Of a DNA stretch of 53,830 bases, positions 28,001 to 36,080 are shown piece by piece. Below the pieces are notes generated by a model. That model saw only the letters and a program-made list of their open reading frames with translations. It was not told the DNA's origin and made no database searches. Each line of letters opens with the position of its first letter. Position 1 is the stretch's first letter. The position numbers and the translations under genes were made by a program. The stretch is taken from positions 1 through 53,830 of the forward strand of contig JAUXOG010000060.1 of NCBI GenBank assembly GCA_030682385.1. Direction: 5' to 3'. This DNA is from Bacteroidota bacterium (lineage in GTDB: Bacteria > Bacteroidota > Ignavibacteria > UBA10030 > BY39).

Positions 28001-28449
28001 TCGTGAAGATGAAGAAGATTATCGCACAACTTGCGCATTGAAGTTTTGATAAGCGACTGTTTGTCGCCGCGTTTCCATTCTTCTATATTGGATAGTATCT
28101 GTATCGTTTCGGTATCACAAAGTTCAATTCTGGTGCCTACGATTTTGTAAGTTTTAAGGTCTTGAAAATCCCATGTGAAAGCATATTTCACCTTCAAGCT
28201 GTTTGCCTTTTTTTTAAAGCGTTCTAAATTTTCTTTGCCACCAGGTGGTTTTAATTCAAGATAAGAAAACGCTTCACTTGTAGATCGATTCCGCCAGATA
28301 ACAACATCAGCAAAATAGGTTGATGTATCGACTTGAATACCTGTTTCACCAGTAGCTTCTTTGAATGGAAAGCTACCTCGCTTTATAATTTCATCCAGCC
28401 ATTGAGTAATTTTTTGAGTTAACTCTCGCTCGTTAGTTTTGATTTTCAT
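25000..28449 (-). CDS. Type IIG-like restriction-modification enzyme (nuclease plus N6-adenine methylase in one chain)
   Basis: 1149 residues. The N-terminal domain has a PD-(D/E)xK-like nuclease pattern (TYFADVVIW ... FSYLELKPPGG, about residues 45-75). The methylase core has GQYFTREDLVDLVI, the AdoMet motif I DPTCGSGTFLV (about 348) and the catalytic motif as GNFPFIRQE (about 453), where most relatives have NPPF or NPPY. A target-recognition region follows (KEIADVRFGIKTGINDFFYL and beyond), then a C-terminal helical region. One chain would both methylate and cut its own recognition site. The gene plus 42 bp upstream is flanked by a 77-bp direct repeat. Its final residues (ARPATA) and stop lie inside the repeat, so its natural end may have been replaced. 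It appears otherwise intact. Confidence 0.85.
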   Translation of the reverse strand: MKIKTNERELTQKITQWLDEIIKRGSFPFKEATGETGIQVDTSTYFADVVIWRNRSTSEAFSYLELKPPGGKENLERFKKKANSLKVKYAFTWDFQDLKTYKIVGTRIELCDTETIQILSNIEEWKRGDKQSLIKTSMRKLCDNLLHLHETGKPHKFLPDKVFFVNLIRNTTEKLITIFESFIQHAQHKKIFKETIRQYARVQGIPVTEDYTKVLTNHVVYGLITKVIFYLTIRRYFTDLPSLDDIGEKDLSKTIRIAFSKAREKDWQAVFEEDPIEQLGIPADAYPIIYDFFSELRAYHFGELPEDVIGQLFEDIIDPEKRHNLGQYFTREDLVDLVIATVVNEPNGVYCDPTCGSGTFLVRLYDRLKYLSQNRGTHKDRLNQIWGFDVGKFPAELSTINLFRQDVGDLDNFPRIRKTDIFDVRKGDTFDFPPSYAGASGVRVQLQLPEFDALVGNFPFIRQELIEKEFKGYKNQLTALLGEEYFSTYSKLFNLKGIKPSHINSPQTIQRAVEKGWLDLTLSGQADIYAYIFLHTATFLKSDGSFAIITSNSWLDVSYGAVLKQFFVDHFKIKMIIASWAEPWFEEAAVNTVVTVLEKESDAKKRSDNNVHFVKLKKKLSDIIPYDLKFQSTQRWQKLDSLVNLIEESKYQKECKEVAENISTFENDELRVRIVRQGDIERELNEKSELAKWGKYLRAPDVYFEILENCKNKLVPLKEIADVRFGIKTGINDFFYLTPVKGKTKKGFVKCKNARRWEGEIEEIYLKMVIKDSSQFPKILIEKEDIKDLIFICNKSKSELKKLGHVGSLKYIEWGEKQVNSDKVIFPDIKSVSSRKYWYGINNVIDDEIVYLAAPRNRFLTFHNKSKFCLDKRLYSVKPKNKNVLLILNSFFNQIHLEAYGRDVNNGNAKEFTVEDVENMLVPNTKINFNVSQLSKRIIKPIFEEVKRNDRQSLDIAVLKSLGLDPDEYLDKIYDGLCEMVRERLELPKMRKKQQKETVKLALDQIKKSVVEECIPNGPKRFPEEFYGCDVDEIKFDRYPTSGLQLSYQHFFGNYEIRDTNGKVILTTDSEYKANFALLLAKPDISILKIPKDEKIVKKAITAYHKYEKNLFEQLSANAIHKAHDWSIAERLAKEIMEEWGILARPATA

Positions 28450-28491
28450 ATTTTAGAATATGGTAAAATATATAATTTTAAGGTGGTTTCC

Positions 28492-28568
28492 ATCTTCTAA
28501 GTCTTTTGCTGCTTCTTTTTTGCCGCCGGGAAAAGTATGTTGTTCAGGATTAACCTGTAACCGGGCGA
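28492..28568. repeat. Right copy of 77-bp duplication, at the 3' end of the host gene
   Basis: This copy is the genuine 3' end of the 487-aa gene (stop at 28497). Together with 24942-25018 it brackets the 3.5-kb R-M insert as direct repeats. This suggests insertion with long target duplication or allele exchange with a diverged donor. Confidence 0.9.
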
Positions 28569-29960
28569 ATTTTTATGCAGATGTAAATCAGTCGGCGGGT
28601 CGCCTACTGCATGCTGAAAATCTTCAGGATCGTGTCCGCCATACCACGTAAATGTTCCGCGTCCATAATTGCCATGAATATATCGCACCTCTTCAGTCCC
28701 TTCTTTTTCAGCAAGTATGGTTGTAGTTTTTTTAATCAAACTCTTTTTAAAATTTGTAGTCTGCCCCATAAAGCCTTTGATTATGTTCGCATGATTTTGA
28801 GTAAGCATAGTTGGAACGGGATCGTATTTTGCCGAAAACTCGAACAACGTGAAATAATCGGTTTCCTGATTTACAAATCCTGCCATATCACTCGGCGGTA
28901 TATCGATATCCGAATATTCGTATCGCATAGGATTACGTTCAACTGTAAAATTCTCGAAAGCCAAACACTTCGAATAATCCAACATCTTCTGGAAGTTCGC
29001 ATCGGGCGGATCACCATCGTACATAACATCACAGATATCTGTATTTTCTGCGGCTAAAGCAATATCGAACGCATCTGTTGCCGAGCACATTGCAAACAGA
29101 AAACCGCCAGAGGCAATATATTCTTTTATCTCCCGTGCGACAGCTTTTTTTAATTCCGAAACTTTTCTGTAACCTAACTCCTTTGCTTTCTTTTCATAAA
29201 GTACTTGTTGTTCGATGTACCAAGGTGCAGTCGAGAAGGAAGAATAAAATTTTCCATACTGTCCTGTAAAATCTTCGTGATGCAAATGTAGCCAATCGTA
29301 TTCTAACAACTTCCCTTTTAACACTTCATCGTCCCAAACTTTTTCGTACGGAATTTCCGCGTATTCCATTGCAAGCACAACCGCATCGTCCCACGGTAAA
29401 ACATTTGGCGGAACATATACAGCAACCTTGGGTGCCTTCTCAAGACGTACTACATCCTGATTATTGTTATCATCTAAAACATCAGCATAAATTTGTGAAG
29501 CTGTTGCAGCGCTAATCTTTTCGAAATTAACTCCACGCACCAGACATTCCGACGCTACAAGCTGATGATTGTCGATCATAAACGAACCACCCCGGTAATT
29601 TAAAAGCCAATCTACTTCGATTCCTTTTGTCAGCGACCAGTACGCAATACCGTATGCCTTCAAATGTTCCGACTGTTTTAAATCCATCGGGATTAGAATT
29701 TTTTGAGCAAAGAGCGGCGAGCTGAGAGCTAAGAGTAAGAAGCAGAGAGCGATGAGTAATGAGCGAGGAGCTTTGAGCAAAGAGCTGTGAGCGGTGAGCG
29801 GTGAGCCAATAGCGTAGAGCGAGGAGTTGTGAGCAGTGAGCAATGAGCGTAGAGCAATGAGCGTAGAGCTACGAGCGTAGAGGAGAAGAAGCGAAAAAAA
29901 TTTCGTTGTTCGATATTTGTCTGCCTGAGACGAATTCAGCATTTGATTTTTATTTTTCAA
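28497..29960 (-). CDS. Conserved secreted protein of unknown function with repeat-built signal region
   Basis: 487 residues. After about 80 N-terminal residues comes a signal-peptide end (FLLLALSSPLFAQ) and a mature domain beginning KILIPMDLKQSEHLKAYGIA, with WLLNYRGGSFMIDNHQ, APKVAVYVPPNVLPWDDAVV, SGGFLFAMCSATDAFDIAL and NYGRGTFTWYGGHDPEDF. The GGFLFAMC and YGGHDPEDF segments look like a class I glutamine-amidotransferase or ThuA-like fold, but I see no secure catalytic triad. Relatives may carry an asparagine synthetase B label, which I cannot support from sequence. The N-terminal 60 residues (LLTAH, LLIAL repeats) are encoded by a 7-nt repeat array. The start overlaps the TPR gene stop by 4 nt, so the two are coupled. 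Confidence 0.75.
   Translation of the reverse strand: MKNKNQMLNSSQADKYRTTKFFSLLLLYARSSTLIALRSLLTAHNSSLYAIGSPLTAHSSLLKAPRSLLIALCFLLLALSSPLFAQKILIPMDLKQSEHLKAYGIAYWSLTKGIEVDWLLNYRGGSFMIDNHQLVASECLVRGVNFEKISAATASQIYADVLDDNNNQDVVRLEKAPKVAVYVPPNVLPWDDAVVLAMEYAEIPYEKVWDDEVLKGKLLEYDWLHLHHEDFTGQYGKFYSSFSTAPWYIEQQVLYEKKAKELGYRKVSELKKAVAREIKEYIASGGFLFAMCSATDAFDIALAAENTDICDVMYDGDPPDANFQKMLDYSKCLAFENFTVERNPMRYEYSDIDIPPSDMAGFVNQETDYFTLFEFSAKYDPVPTMLTQNHANIIKGFMGQTTNFKKSLIKKTTTILAEKEGTEEVRYIHGNYGRGTFTWYGGHDPEDFQHAVGDPPTDLHLHKNSPGYRLILNNILFPAAKKKQQKT
29705..29879. repeat. 25-unit degenerate heptanucleotide array, GAGCNNN on the plus strand
   Basis: Twenty-five consecutive 7-mers run without a gap. Position 1-4 is GAGC in 21 units (single changes such as GAGT, AAGC or TAGC in the others), while positions 5-7 vary freely. 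It lies wholly within the signal-peptide region of the 487-aa gene, where the 21-nt frame cycle gives a 7-residue repeat of the type SLLxAxx. Because 7 is not a multiple of 3, gain or loss of one unit would shift the frame. Shorter runs of the same core occur at 51507-51534 and 51588-51601. Confidence 0.95.
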
Positions 29961-31813
29961 AGGATATCGCCTCTTATTTCTCTTATTCTTCTTCTTGCTT
30001 CGTTGACATAAACTGAACCCGGATATTTTTCCAACAATTTTTGATATGCTTCAATTGCTTTTACTGAATTTTTTAATCCCCATTGATAAACTGCTGCGAG
30101 CTTCAACTGCGATTTATCTGCAAATACATTATCTGGAAATTTTTCTATTAATCGTTCGTAAGTGAATATGGCTTTCTCGTATTGCTGCATCATCGTATAA
30201 ACATCACCCAAAACCACCAACGTGTTTTCAACAATATCGGCATCGGGTTGTTTGGTCGTTAACTGTTCGAAAACTTCGGCAGCTTTGCTAAACTGCCTTT
30301 GGCGTTTTAGTAAAATTCCTTTTGAAAAATCTTTCAGCAAGTTTTCGTTTGTCAGGTTTTCTTGGATTACTACATTAAGTGCGATGGCATCGTTCGTGAT
30401 ATCAGAATTGGGGTTTGCTAACAGATTTTGCAGCTTTTGTTGGGCATCTTTGAAATTGCCCCGCAAGAAATCGGTTTCTGCGATAGCAAAATTTGCCTTT
30501 TCGCGTATGTCGGATTGAGCAAACCGCGACTCTGCAAGCCATCGGAATTTTTCAGCCGCTTTCTCAAGTTCGCCCTGCGATATAAAAACCTGTCCACTTA
30601 AATAAGCAGCATCGAGAAGTACAGGAATAAAATTGCTGAATTTTTTTTCTATCCGGCTAAGTGCTTCGGCAGCGTTTGTCAGATCGAATAAAGTATAAAA
30701 CTGGATAAATGCAATTCGATACAACGACCGTGCTGCAAATTCAGTTTGCGGATGGTTTGTAATAACTTGGTTGAAAGCATCTATCGCTGATTTATAAGAT
30801 GGTTTAAGGTCGGAAGATTTAATTGTGAAAGGTTTTAAATCACCGAACAATTTTAGCGTATCATCTTCAACGGCTGCTTCTTCAAGAGTTCGGGCGTATC
30901 CAAATTCCGACGCAGCAATGTTAATCGACTTTGGATATTTACCGATCAGTTCTTCGTAAGCCTTAGCAGCAGTTGGATATGCTTTATCACGAAAGGCACG
31001 TTCGGCAAAGTTAAAAATCTCGCGTCCGCCGGCTTTAGTTTTTTCGTCAAGTGTTTTAAAAATCGAGAAGGCTTTATCATATTTCTTTCCTTCCATATAT
31101 AACCAAGCCAATAACTGAATCAGTTGCGGGTTATCAGTATCGGTTTTGTATGCTGCTTCAATAATTGATGTGGCAGAATTCAGTCCGTCGGCTTTTCCTG
31201 TGTAAATAGAAATCCGCGATTGAATGAAGCTCAATTGTGCAGGGTTTTGTTTGAGTAGCAGCAGATATTGGCGCGTTGCCTCTTCGTAATTCATAGAAAT
31301 TGAATACAAATATCCGATATCGGCGGCAAACAAAAATTTATCGTTTAAAACTGATCTGCCTTTCTCGTAAACCTTAATGGCATTATCGAGCATCCTGCTT
31401 TCCACCATTGCGTTTGCAACAATGTAATACGAATTGATGTTTCTGCTATCGACGTCAAGCGCCGACATCCAGGCATTCAAAGCTTTATCCTTCTCGTTTG
31501 CTCGGGCGTAAGTTTTACCGAGCTGCGACAGTAAACCAACATCTTTCGGACGGAATTTTAACTGTGTGTTTATAATTTTAATTGCATCGGAATAGCGTTT
31601 CAGTTGGTCGTATCCGCGCATCAACGCATCGAAGAAAACAACATTTAACGAGTCGGCAGCATACAATTCTTCATAAATTTTTACAGCATTATCCCAATCG
31701 CCGCTGCTTTCATAAACCTGTGCCATACGGAATTTGTTATCAAGGTTTCGAACTTGAGCGAAAATTCCACAGAGAGATGTGAAGATTAAAATTATTAAAA
31801 ATATTTTTTTCAT
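29957..31813 (-). CDS. Exported tetratricopeptide-repeat protein
   Basis: 618 residues. A signal peptide (IFLIILIFTSLCGIFA) is followed by TPR-type helical pairs along the whole chain, for example GDWDNAVKIYEELYAADSLN, LGKTYARANEKDKALNAWMS, YEEATRQYLLLLKQNP, KAYPTAAKAYEELIGKYP and the C-terminal YEKAIFTYERLIEKFPDN and VKAIEAYQKLLEKYPGS. The last pairs resemble YbgF/BamD-like repeats. Such proteins are periplasmic or lipoprotein scaffolds; no enzyme motif is visible. The gene is first in a two-gene minus-strand operon and overlaps the secreted gene downstream by ATGA. It diverges from lon. Confidence 0.85.
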   Translation of the reverse strand: MKKIFLIILIFTSLCGIFAQVRNLDNKFRMAQVYESSGDWDNAVKIYEELYAADSLNVVFFDALMRGYDQLKRYSDAIKIINTQLKFRPKDVGLLSQLGKTYARANEKDKALNAWMSALDVDSRNINSYYIVANAMVESRMLDNAIKVYEKGRSVLNDKFLFAADIGYLYSISMNYEEATRQYLLLLKQNPAQLSFIQSRISIYTGKADGLNSATSIIEAAYKTDTDNPQLIQLLAWLYMEGKKYDKAFSIFKTLDEKTKAGGREIFNFAERAFRDKAYPTAAKAYEELIGKYPKSINIAASEFGYARTLEEAAVEDDTLKLFGDLKPFTIKSSDLKPSYKSAIDAFNQVITNHPQTEFAARSLYRIAFIQFYTLFDLTNAAEALSRIEKKFSNFIPVLLDAAYLSGQVFISQGELEKAAEKFRWLAESRFAQSDIREKANFAIAETDFLRGNFKDAQQKLQNLLANPNSDITNDAIALNVVIQENLTNENLLKDFSKGILLKRQRQFSKAAEVFEQLTTKQPDADIVENTLVVLGDVYTMMQQYEKAIFTYERLIEKFPDNVFADKSQLKLAAVYQWGLKNSVKAIEAYQKLLEKYPGSVYVNEARRRIREIRGDIL

Positions 31814-31837
31814 ATGTTGTAACTAATATAATAAAAG

Positions 31838-31872
31838 TTTTGTAATCTTTCCCTTTTCTTTGTATATTTTTG
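31838..31872 (+). promoter_or_regulatory. Bacteroidota-type promoter of lon
   Basis: TTTTG (31838-31842) is followed after 22 nt by TATTTTTG (31865-31872), matching the -33 TTTG / -7 TAnnTTTG pattern. Transcription would begin near 31879, which excludes the upstream TTG codon at 31860 as start of lon. Confidence 0.5.
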
Positions 31873-31919
31873 CCGCGATGAATCATCGTGCTACAGCAAT
31901 TCAAAATAGGAAGAAAATA

Positions 31920-34301
31920 ATGAAACCAGAATACACAGATATATTAGATTCAGATGTAATTCCGAAGCAGCTTCCCGTGCTGCCTTTGCGGGATGTAGTA
32001 ATATTTCCGTTTACAATTTTTCCGGTACTTGTAGGACGCGAATCGTCTCTTAAAGCCGCACAAAACGCAAACGAACGGAATAAATACATTTTTCTGACTG
32101 CACAAAAAAGTCCGACAATCGAAGAACCGGGCGAGAATGATATTTACCGCGAAGGAACAGTCGCAAAAATAGTTCAAATATTAAAACTTCCAAACGGTTT
32201 ATTGAAAATTTTAGTGGATGGAATTTCGCAAGCAGTTATCGAAGAGTTTATTCCTAACGACGAATTTCTTGAGGCACGCATTAAACTAATCTCACCGAAA
32301 TACGAAAGCTCTCCCGAAACAGACGCATTCGTCAGGCATATTTCAAGTTTATTCACCGAATACATACATCTCAACAGAAATCTTCCGAGCGAAATTTTAA
32401 TAGCTTACGAAAATATCAAAGACCCGTTCCGTAAAATTTATTTCGTCGCATCGAATATTACACAATCCGTAGAAACGAAACAAAAAATTCTTCAACAGTT
32501 CAATATCAAAGACTTATCATTCGAACTAATCCGATTGTTAAATTCTGAAATTGATATTCTGAAGATAGGCAGGGATATAGATACGAAGGTACACGATAAT
32601 ATTCAGAAAACCCAGCGAAAATTTTTTATACAGGAACAGATTCGAATTTTACAGGATGAGTTGGGCGATGAAGAGATGTCGCCTGAAATGCTGAAGCTGA
32701 AAGACCAGATCGAAGAAGCCATGATGCCTAAAGAGATTCTAGAAAAAGCGATGGAGGAATACCATAAACTCCGTAAAACCCCTCCCCAATCGCCGGAATC
32801 GACAGTTATACGGAATTATTTAGATTGGATGGTGAACGTTCCGTGGCATAAAAAGACAGAAGATAATTTAGATGTAAAGCACGTACAAAATATTTTAGAC
32901 GACGACCATTACGGATTAGAAAAACCTAAAGATAGAATTTCAGAACATATTGCAGTCCTGAATCTTGTGAAAGAGATGAGAGGACAAATTTTATGTTTTG
33001 TTGGACCGCCGGGAGTTGGAAAAACTTCGCTCGGTAAATCGATAGCTCGTGCATTAGGCAGAAAGTTTGTGCGTCTTTCGTTAGGCGGAGTTCGCGACGA
33101 GGCTGAAATTCGCGGACACAGACGAACCTACATCGGATCGATGCCAGGCAAAATAATACAATCGCTCCGCCGTGCCGGTGTGGTAAATCCTGTTATTTTA
33201 ATGGATGAAGTTGATAAGATGAGTATGGACTTCCGCGGCGATCCGTCGGCTGCCTTGCTTGAAGTACTCGACCCCGAACAAAACACAACTTTCAATGATC
33301 ACTATTTAGATATCGATTACGATTTATCGAAAGTAATGTTTATAACTACGGCAAATGTCCGGTATAACATTCCTCTTCCGTTGCAAGATAGGATGGAGAT
33401 TATAGAGCTACCAGGTTATTTGGATTATGATAAGCGCGAAATTGTTAAGCGACATCTGCTTCCTAAACAATTAAAAGAACACGGATTGACCGAAAAAAAT
33501 GTGAAGTTTACAGAAAAAGCTATTATAAAAGTGATACGCGAATATACGCGTGAAGCCGGTGTGCGTAATGTTGAACGTGAAATCGCATCGATTATGAGGA
33601 AAACGGCTAAAGAAATAGTTATTGCACAGCAAAAAGAACCCTCAAGCGATAAAAAAAATGCATCTATAAAAATAGATGAGCAAAAAGTAGAGGAATATTT
33701 AGGTGTGCCACACTTCCGCCAAAGAAAAACTTCAACCGAACGGAAAGTAGGATCGGTTATAGGATTGGCGTGGACAAGTGTTGGCGGTGATATTTTGAAT
33801 GTTGATGCTACAATAATGCCCGGATCAGAAAAATTAACGCTAACAGGAAAACTCGGTGAAGTGATGAAGGAATCGGCACAAGCAGCTCTTTCCTACATCC
33901 GCTCAAACACAAAGTTGATGGGTGTAAACGAAGAATTTTACAAAAATAAAGAAATTCATATCCATTTACCCGAAGGAGCAATCCCGAAAGACGGACCTTC
34001 GGCTGGACTAACAATGGCGATGGCAATGGTATCGGCAGCATCAAACCGTCCTACCCGAAGCGATGTAGCTATGACAGGCGAAATTACACTGCGTGGAAAC
34101 GTAATCGGAATCGGCGGTTTAACAGAAAAAATTCTCGCAGCCCAACGCAGCGGAATTACCACAGTTTTAATTCCATTTGAAAACGAAAAAGATTTAACCG
34201 AAATTCCTGAAAAAGTTAAAAAAGGAATAAAAGTAATTCCCATTAAAAAAATCGAAGAAGCTTTGCCTTATGTGTTCGGAGTCGCAAAGAAGAAAAAATA
34301 A
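31920..34301 (+). CDS. lon: ATP-dependent protease Lon
   Basis: 793 residues from ATG at 31920, chosen because AGGAAG lies 6-11 nt upstream and the likely promoter lies downstream of the alternative TTG (31860). Domains in order: N-terminal substrate domain (LPVLPLRDVVIFPF), coiled region, AAA+ module with Walker A GPPGVGKTSL (about 363) and Walker B VILMDEVDKM, and the S16 protease domain with catalytic Ser in PKDGPSAGLTMAM (about 694) and Lys in GGLTEKILAA, 43 residues on. It degrades misfolded and regulatory proteins in the cytoplasm. It is a true Lon and serves as an internal comparison for the Lon-like protein at 45858. A weak hairpin follows the stop. Confidence 0.97.
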   Translation: MKPEYTDILDSDVIPKQLPVLPLRDVVIFPFTIFPVLVGRESSLKAAQNANERNKYIFLTAQKSPTIEEPGENDIYREGTVAKIVQILKLPNGLLKILVDGISQAVIEEFIPNDEFLEARIKLISPKYESSPETDAFVRHISSLFTEYIHLNRNLPSEILIAYENIKDPFRKIYFVASNITQSVETKQKILQQFNIKDLSFELIRLLNSEIDILKIGRDIDTKVHDNIQKTQRKFFIQEQIRILQDELGDEEMSPEMLKLKDQIEEAMMPKEILEKAMEEYHKLRKTPPQSPESTVIRNYLDWMVNVPWHKKTEDNLDVKHVQNILDDDHYGLEKPKDRISEHIAVLNLVKEMRGQILCFVGPPGVGKTSLGKSIARALGRKFVRLSLGGVRDEAEIRGHRRTYIGSMPGKIIQSLRRAGVVNPVILMDEVDKMSMDFRGDPSAALLEVLDPEQNTTFNDHYLDIDYDLSKVMFITTANVRYNIPLPLQDRMEIIELPGYLDYDKREIVKRHLLPKQLKEHGLTEKNVKFTEKAIIKVIREYTREAGVRNVEREIASIMRKTAKEIVIAQQKEPSSDKKNASIKIDEQKVEEYLGVPHFRQRKTSTERKVGSVIGLAWTSVGGDILNVDATIMPGSEKLTLTGKLGEVMKESAQAALSYIRSNTKLMGVNEEFYKNKEIHIHLPEGAIPKDGPSAGLTMAMAMVSAASNRPTRSDVAMTGEITLRGNVIGIGGLTEKILAAQRSGITTVLIPFENEKDLTEIPEKVKKGIKVIPIKKIEEALPYVFGVAKKKK

Positions 34302-34382
34302 ATTACTAAATTCAAAAAAATGTTTTTAGTAGAGTAATTGTTTAAAAAGTTATATATATTAAATTAAATTTTAACCCGAAGA

Positions 34383-36080
34383 ATGAATTACCTTGTAACA
34401 GCCCGGAAATGGCGTCCGTTAGTCTTTGAGGATGTAATTGGACAATCGCACATTTCAACCACATTGAGGAATGCAATTTCGCAGAACAGATTATCGCACG
34501 CATATCTGTTCAGCGGCCCGCGTGGCGTTGGAAAAACTACTACAGCACGCATACTTGCTAAAGCAATCAACTGTAAAAGTCCGAAAGACTTCAATCCTGA
34601 TAATGAGTGCGAAATTTGCATTGAGGTTACAGAAGGAAGAAGCATGGACGTGTTCGAAATCGACGGTGCATCGAACCGCGGAATCGAAGAAATCCGTAAC
34701 CTGCGCGAGTCTGTTAAATACGTTCCGTCCAAGAATAAGTACAAAGTTTATGTAATTGACGAAGTGCATATGCTGACCAAAGAAGCATTCAATGCCCTGC
34801 TGAAAACTTTGGAAGAGCCGCCACCACACGTAATTTTTATTTTTGCTACGACTGAAGTGCACAAAGTTCCGGCTACAATTCTTTCGCGGTGTCAACGCTT
34901 CGACTTCAAGCGAATTGCTATTGAGGAAATTATGAAGCACCTCCGGACAATCGCACACGCCGATAAGATTTCGATTGACGATGATGCGCTTTTAATCATA
35001 GCTAAAAAAGGTGACGGCTCGATGCGAGATGCTCAAAGCATATTCGACCAGGTTGTTTCTTTTTGCGGAAACGAGATCACTACGAAGAAAATTATTGAAG
35101 CATTGGGATTGGTCGATCAAGAATTATTTTTCCGCACAACCGATTTGATTAAAAGCAAAGATACAAAAGGTGGAGTCGAATTAGTCGAAGAAATTTTAAA
35201 GCAAGGTTATGATATAAAAGAATTCTTAGCCGGCTTAAATGAACACTTCCGTAATTTGCTGATCGTTCTCACTACAGAATCCGCTCAAATGTTGGAAGTA
35301 TCAGAAGTTTATAAGAAACGTTACGTTGAAGATGCAAAACATTTTTCAGAAAACGATATCCTCAGATTAGTTAAAATAGTGAGCGATACCGAAACGAGTA
35401 TCAAGTGGGTGCAGCAGCCCCGATTTAAATTAGAGGTTGCACTGATTCAAATGATAAAAATGGATAATTCAGTCGAAATCGGCAAACTTTTAAATCAGAT
35501 TGAAGAGTTAAAAAAAAAGATAGATAGCGGTATTAAAGTAGAAGGAAAAGTAATGGCATCGCCACCTTCATTCGCTACAGCACAAAAATCAGTTACTATC
35601 CCTCCGACAAAAACATCGCTGATGAACTTAGGAGGTTACGGATTTGGAGCGAAGAATTTTTCATCACAGACAAGTTCTGTTGCTCAATCATTCTCGCCTT
35701 CGAAGTCGATTTCATTAGATGAAGCTGTTGCCAAATGGGGAGTTATTGTAAACGAAGCGGGGCAAAATCGTGTTTTTCTAAAAACTATTTTAAGTTCTTC
35801 AAGAATAATTGATTGCTCAAACGGTTCGATAAAAATTTCTTGTCCCAACGAATCCCACCTCGAGATGCTAAAAAAAAACCGTGACTATATTACAGATTTA
35901 GCGCAACAGATTTACGGAGCTAAAGTACGGTTCGAAGCAATAGTTGATTCCAATTTTACTGAAAATCCGGTGAACCATTTTTCCAACAATAAAACATCGA
36001 AAGAAAACCAGCATCCGATTGTTGAAGCTTTAAAAAATCAACTCGGAGCTGTCGAATTTAACTCAGACGAAAATTATTGA
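34383..36080 (+). CDS. dnaX: DNA polymerase III subunit gamma/tau
   Basis: 565 residues. AAA+ clamp-loader ATPase: Walker A FSGPRGVGKTTTARILAKAI, a cysteine zinc module (CKSPKDFNPDNECEIC), VYVIDEVHMLTKEAFNALLK, the SRC box LSRCQRFDF, and domain III up to about residue 365. The remainder is the variable tau region. In the clamp loader it opens the beta ring, and tau also holds the polymerase core. A run of nine A residues and G (35510-35519) lies in frame TTA AAA AAA AAG; a -1 slip gives GAT AGA TAG, ending a 381-residue gamma-like product right after domain III. See the separate entry. It follows lon by 81 nt. Confidence 0.96.
   Translation: MNYLVTARKWRPLVFEDVIGQSHISTTLRNAISQNRLSHAYLFSGPRGVGKTTTARILAKAINCKSPKDFNPDNECEICIEVTEGRSMDVFEIDGASNRGIEEIRNLRESVKYVPSKNKYKVYVIDEVHMLTKEAFNALLKTLEEPPPHVIFIFATTEVHKVPATILSRCQRFDFKRIAIEEIMKHLRTIAHADKISIDDDALLIIAKKGDGSMRDAQSIFDQVVSFCGNEITTKKIIEALGLVDQELFFRTTDLIKSKDTKGGVELVEEILKQGYDIKEFLAGLNEHFRNLLIVLTTESAQMLEVSEVYKKRYVEDAKHFSENDILRLVKIVSDTETSIKWVQQPRFKLEVALIQMIKMDNSVEIGKLLNQIEELKKKIDSGIKVEGKVMASPPSFATAQKSVTIPPTKTSLMNLGGYGFGAKNFSSQTSSVAQSFSPSKSISLDEAVAKWGVIVNEAGQNRVFLKTILSSSRIIDCSNGSIKISCPNESHLEMLKKNRDYITDLAQQIYGAKVRFEAIVDSNFTENPVNHFSNNKTSKENQHPIVEALKNQLGAVEFNSDENY
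35508..35527 (+). other. Probable programmed frameshift/slippage site in dnaX
   Basis: The in-frame codons TTA AAA AAA AAG include the A AAA AAG heptamer known from E. coli dnaX and a nine-A run like that of Thermus. In the -1 frame the next codons are GAT AGA TAG (stop 35525-35527). The position, at codon 376-379, is just past the clamp-loader core. Confidence 0.7.

Noticed and set aside
24942-28568. Integrative element with integrase and att sites
   Set aside because: Only the R-M gene lies between the direct repeats; no recombinase gene was found. The repeats are treated as a long duplication instead.
29705-29879. CRISPR-like array
   Set aside because: The unit is 7 nt with no spacers of normal length, and it lies inside a coding frame. 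It is a tandem heptamer array.
28497-29960. Asparagine synthetase B
   Set aside because: No N-terminal Cys nucleophile or ATP-binding synthetase motif is visible; the protein is exported. The function is left open.
31860-31919. Longer N-terminus of lon from TTG at 31860
   Set aside because: It lies within the probable promoter; ATG at 31920 has a well-placed AGGAAG and matches the family start.
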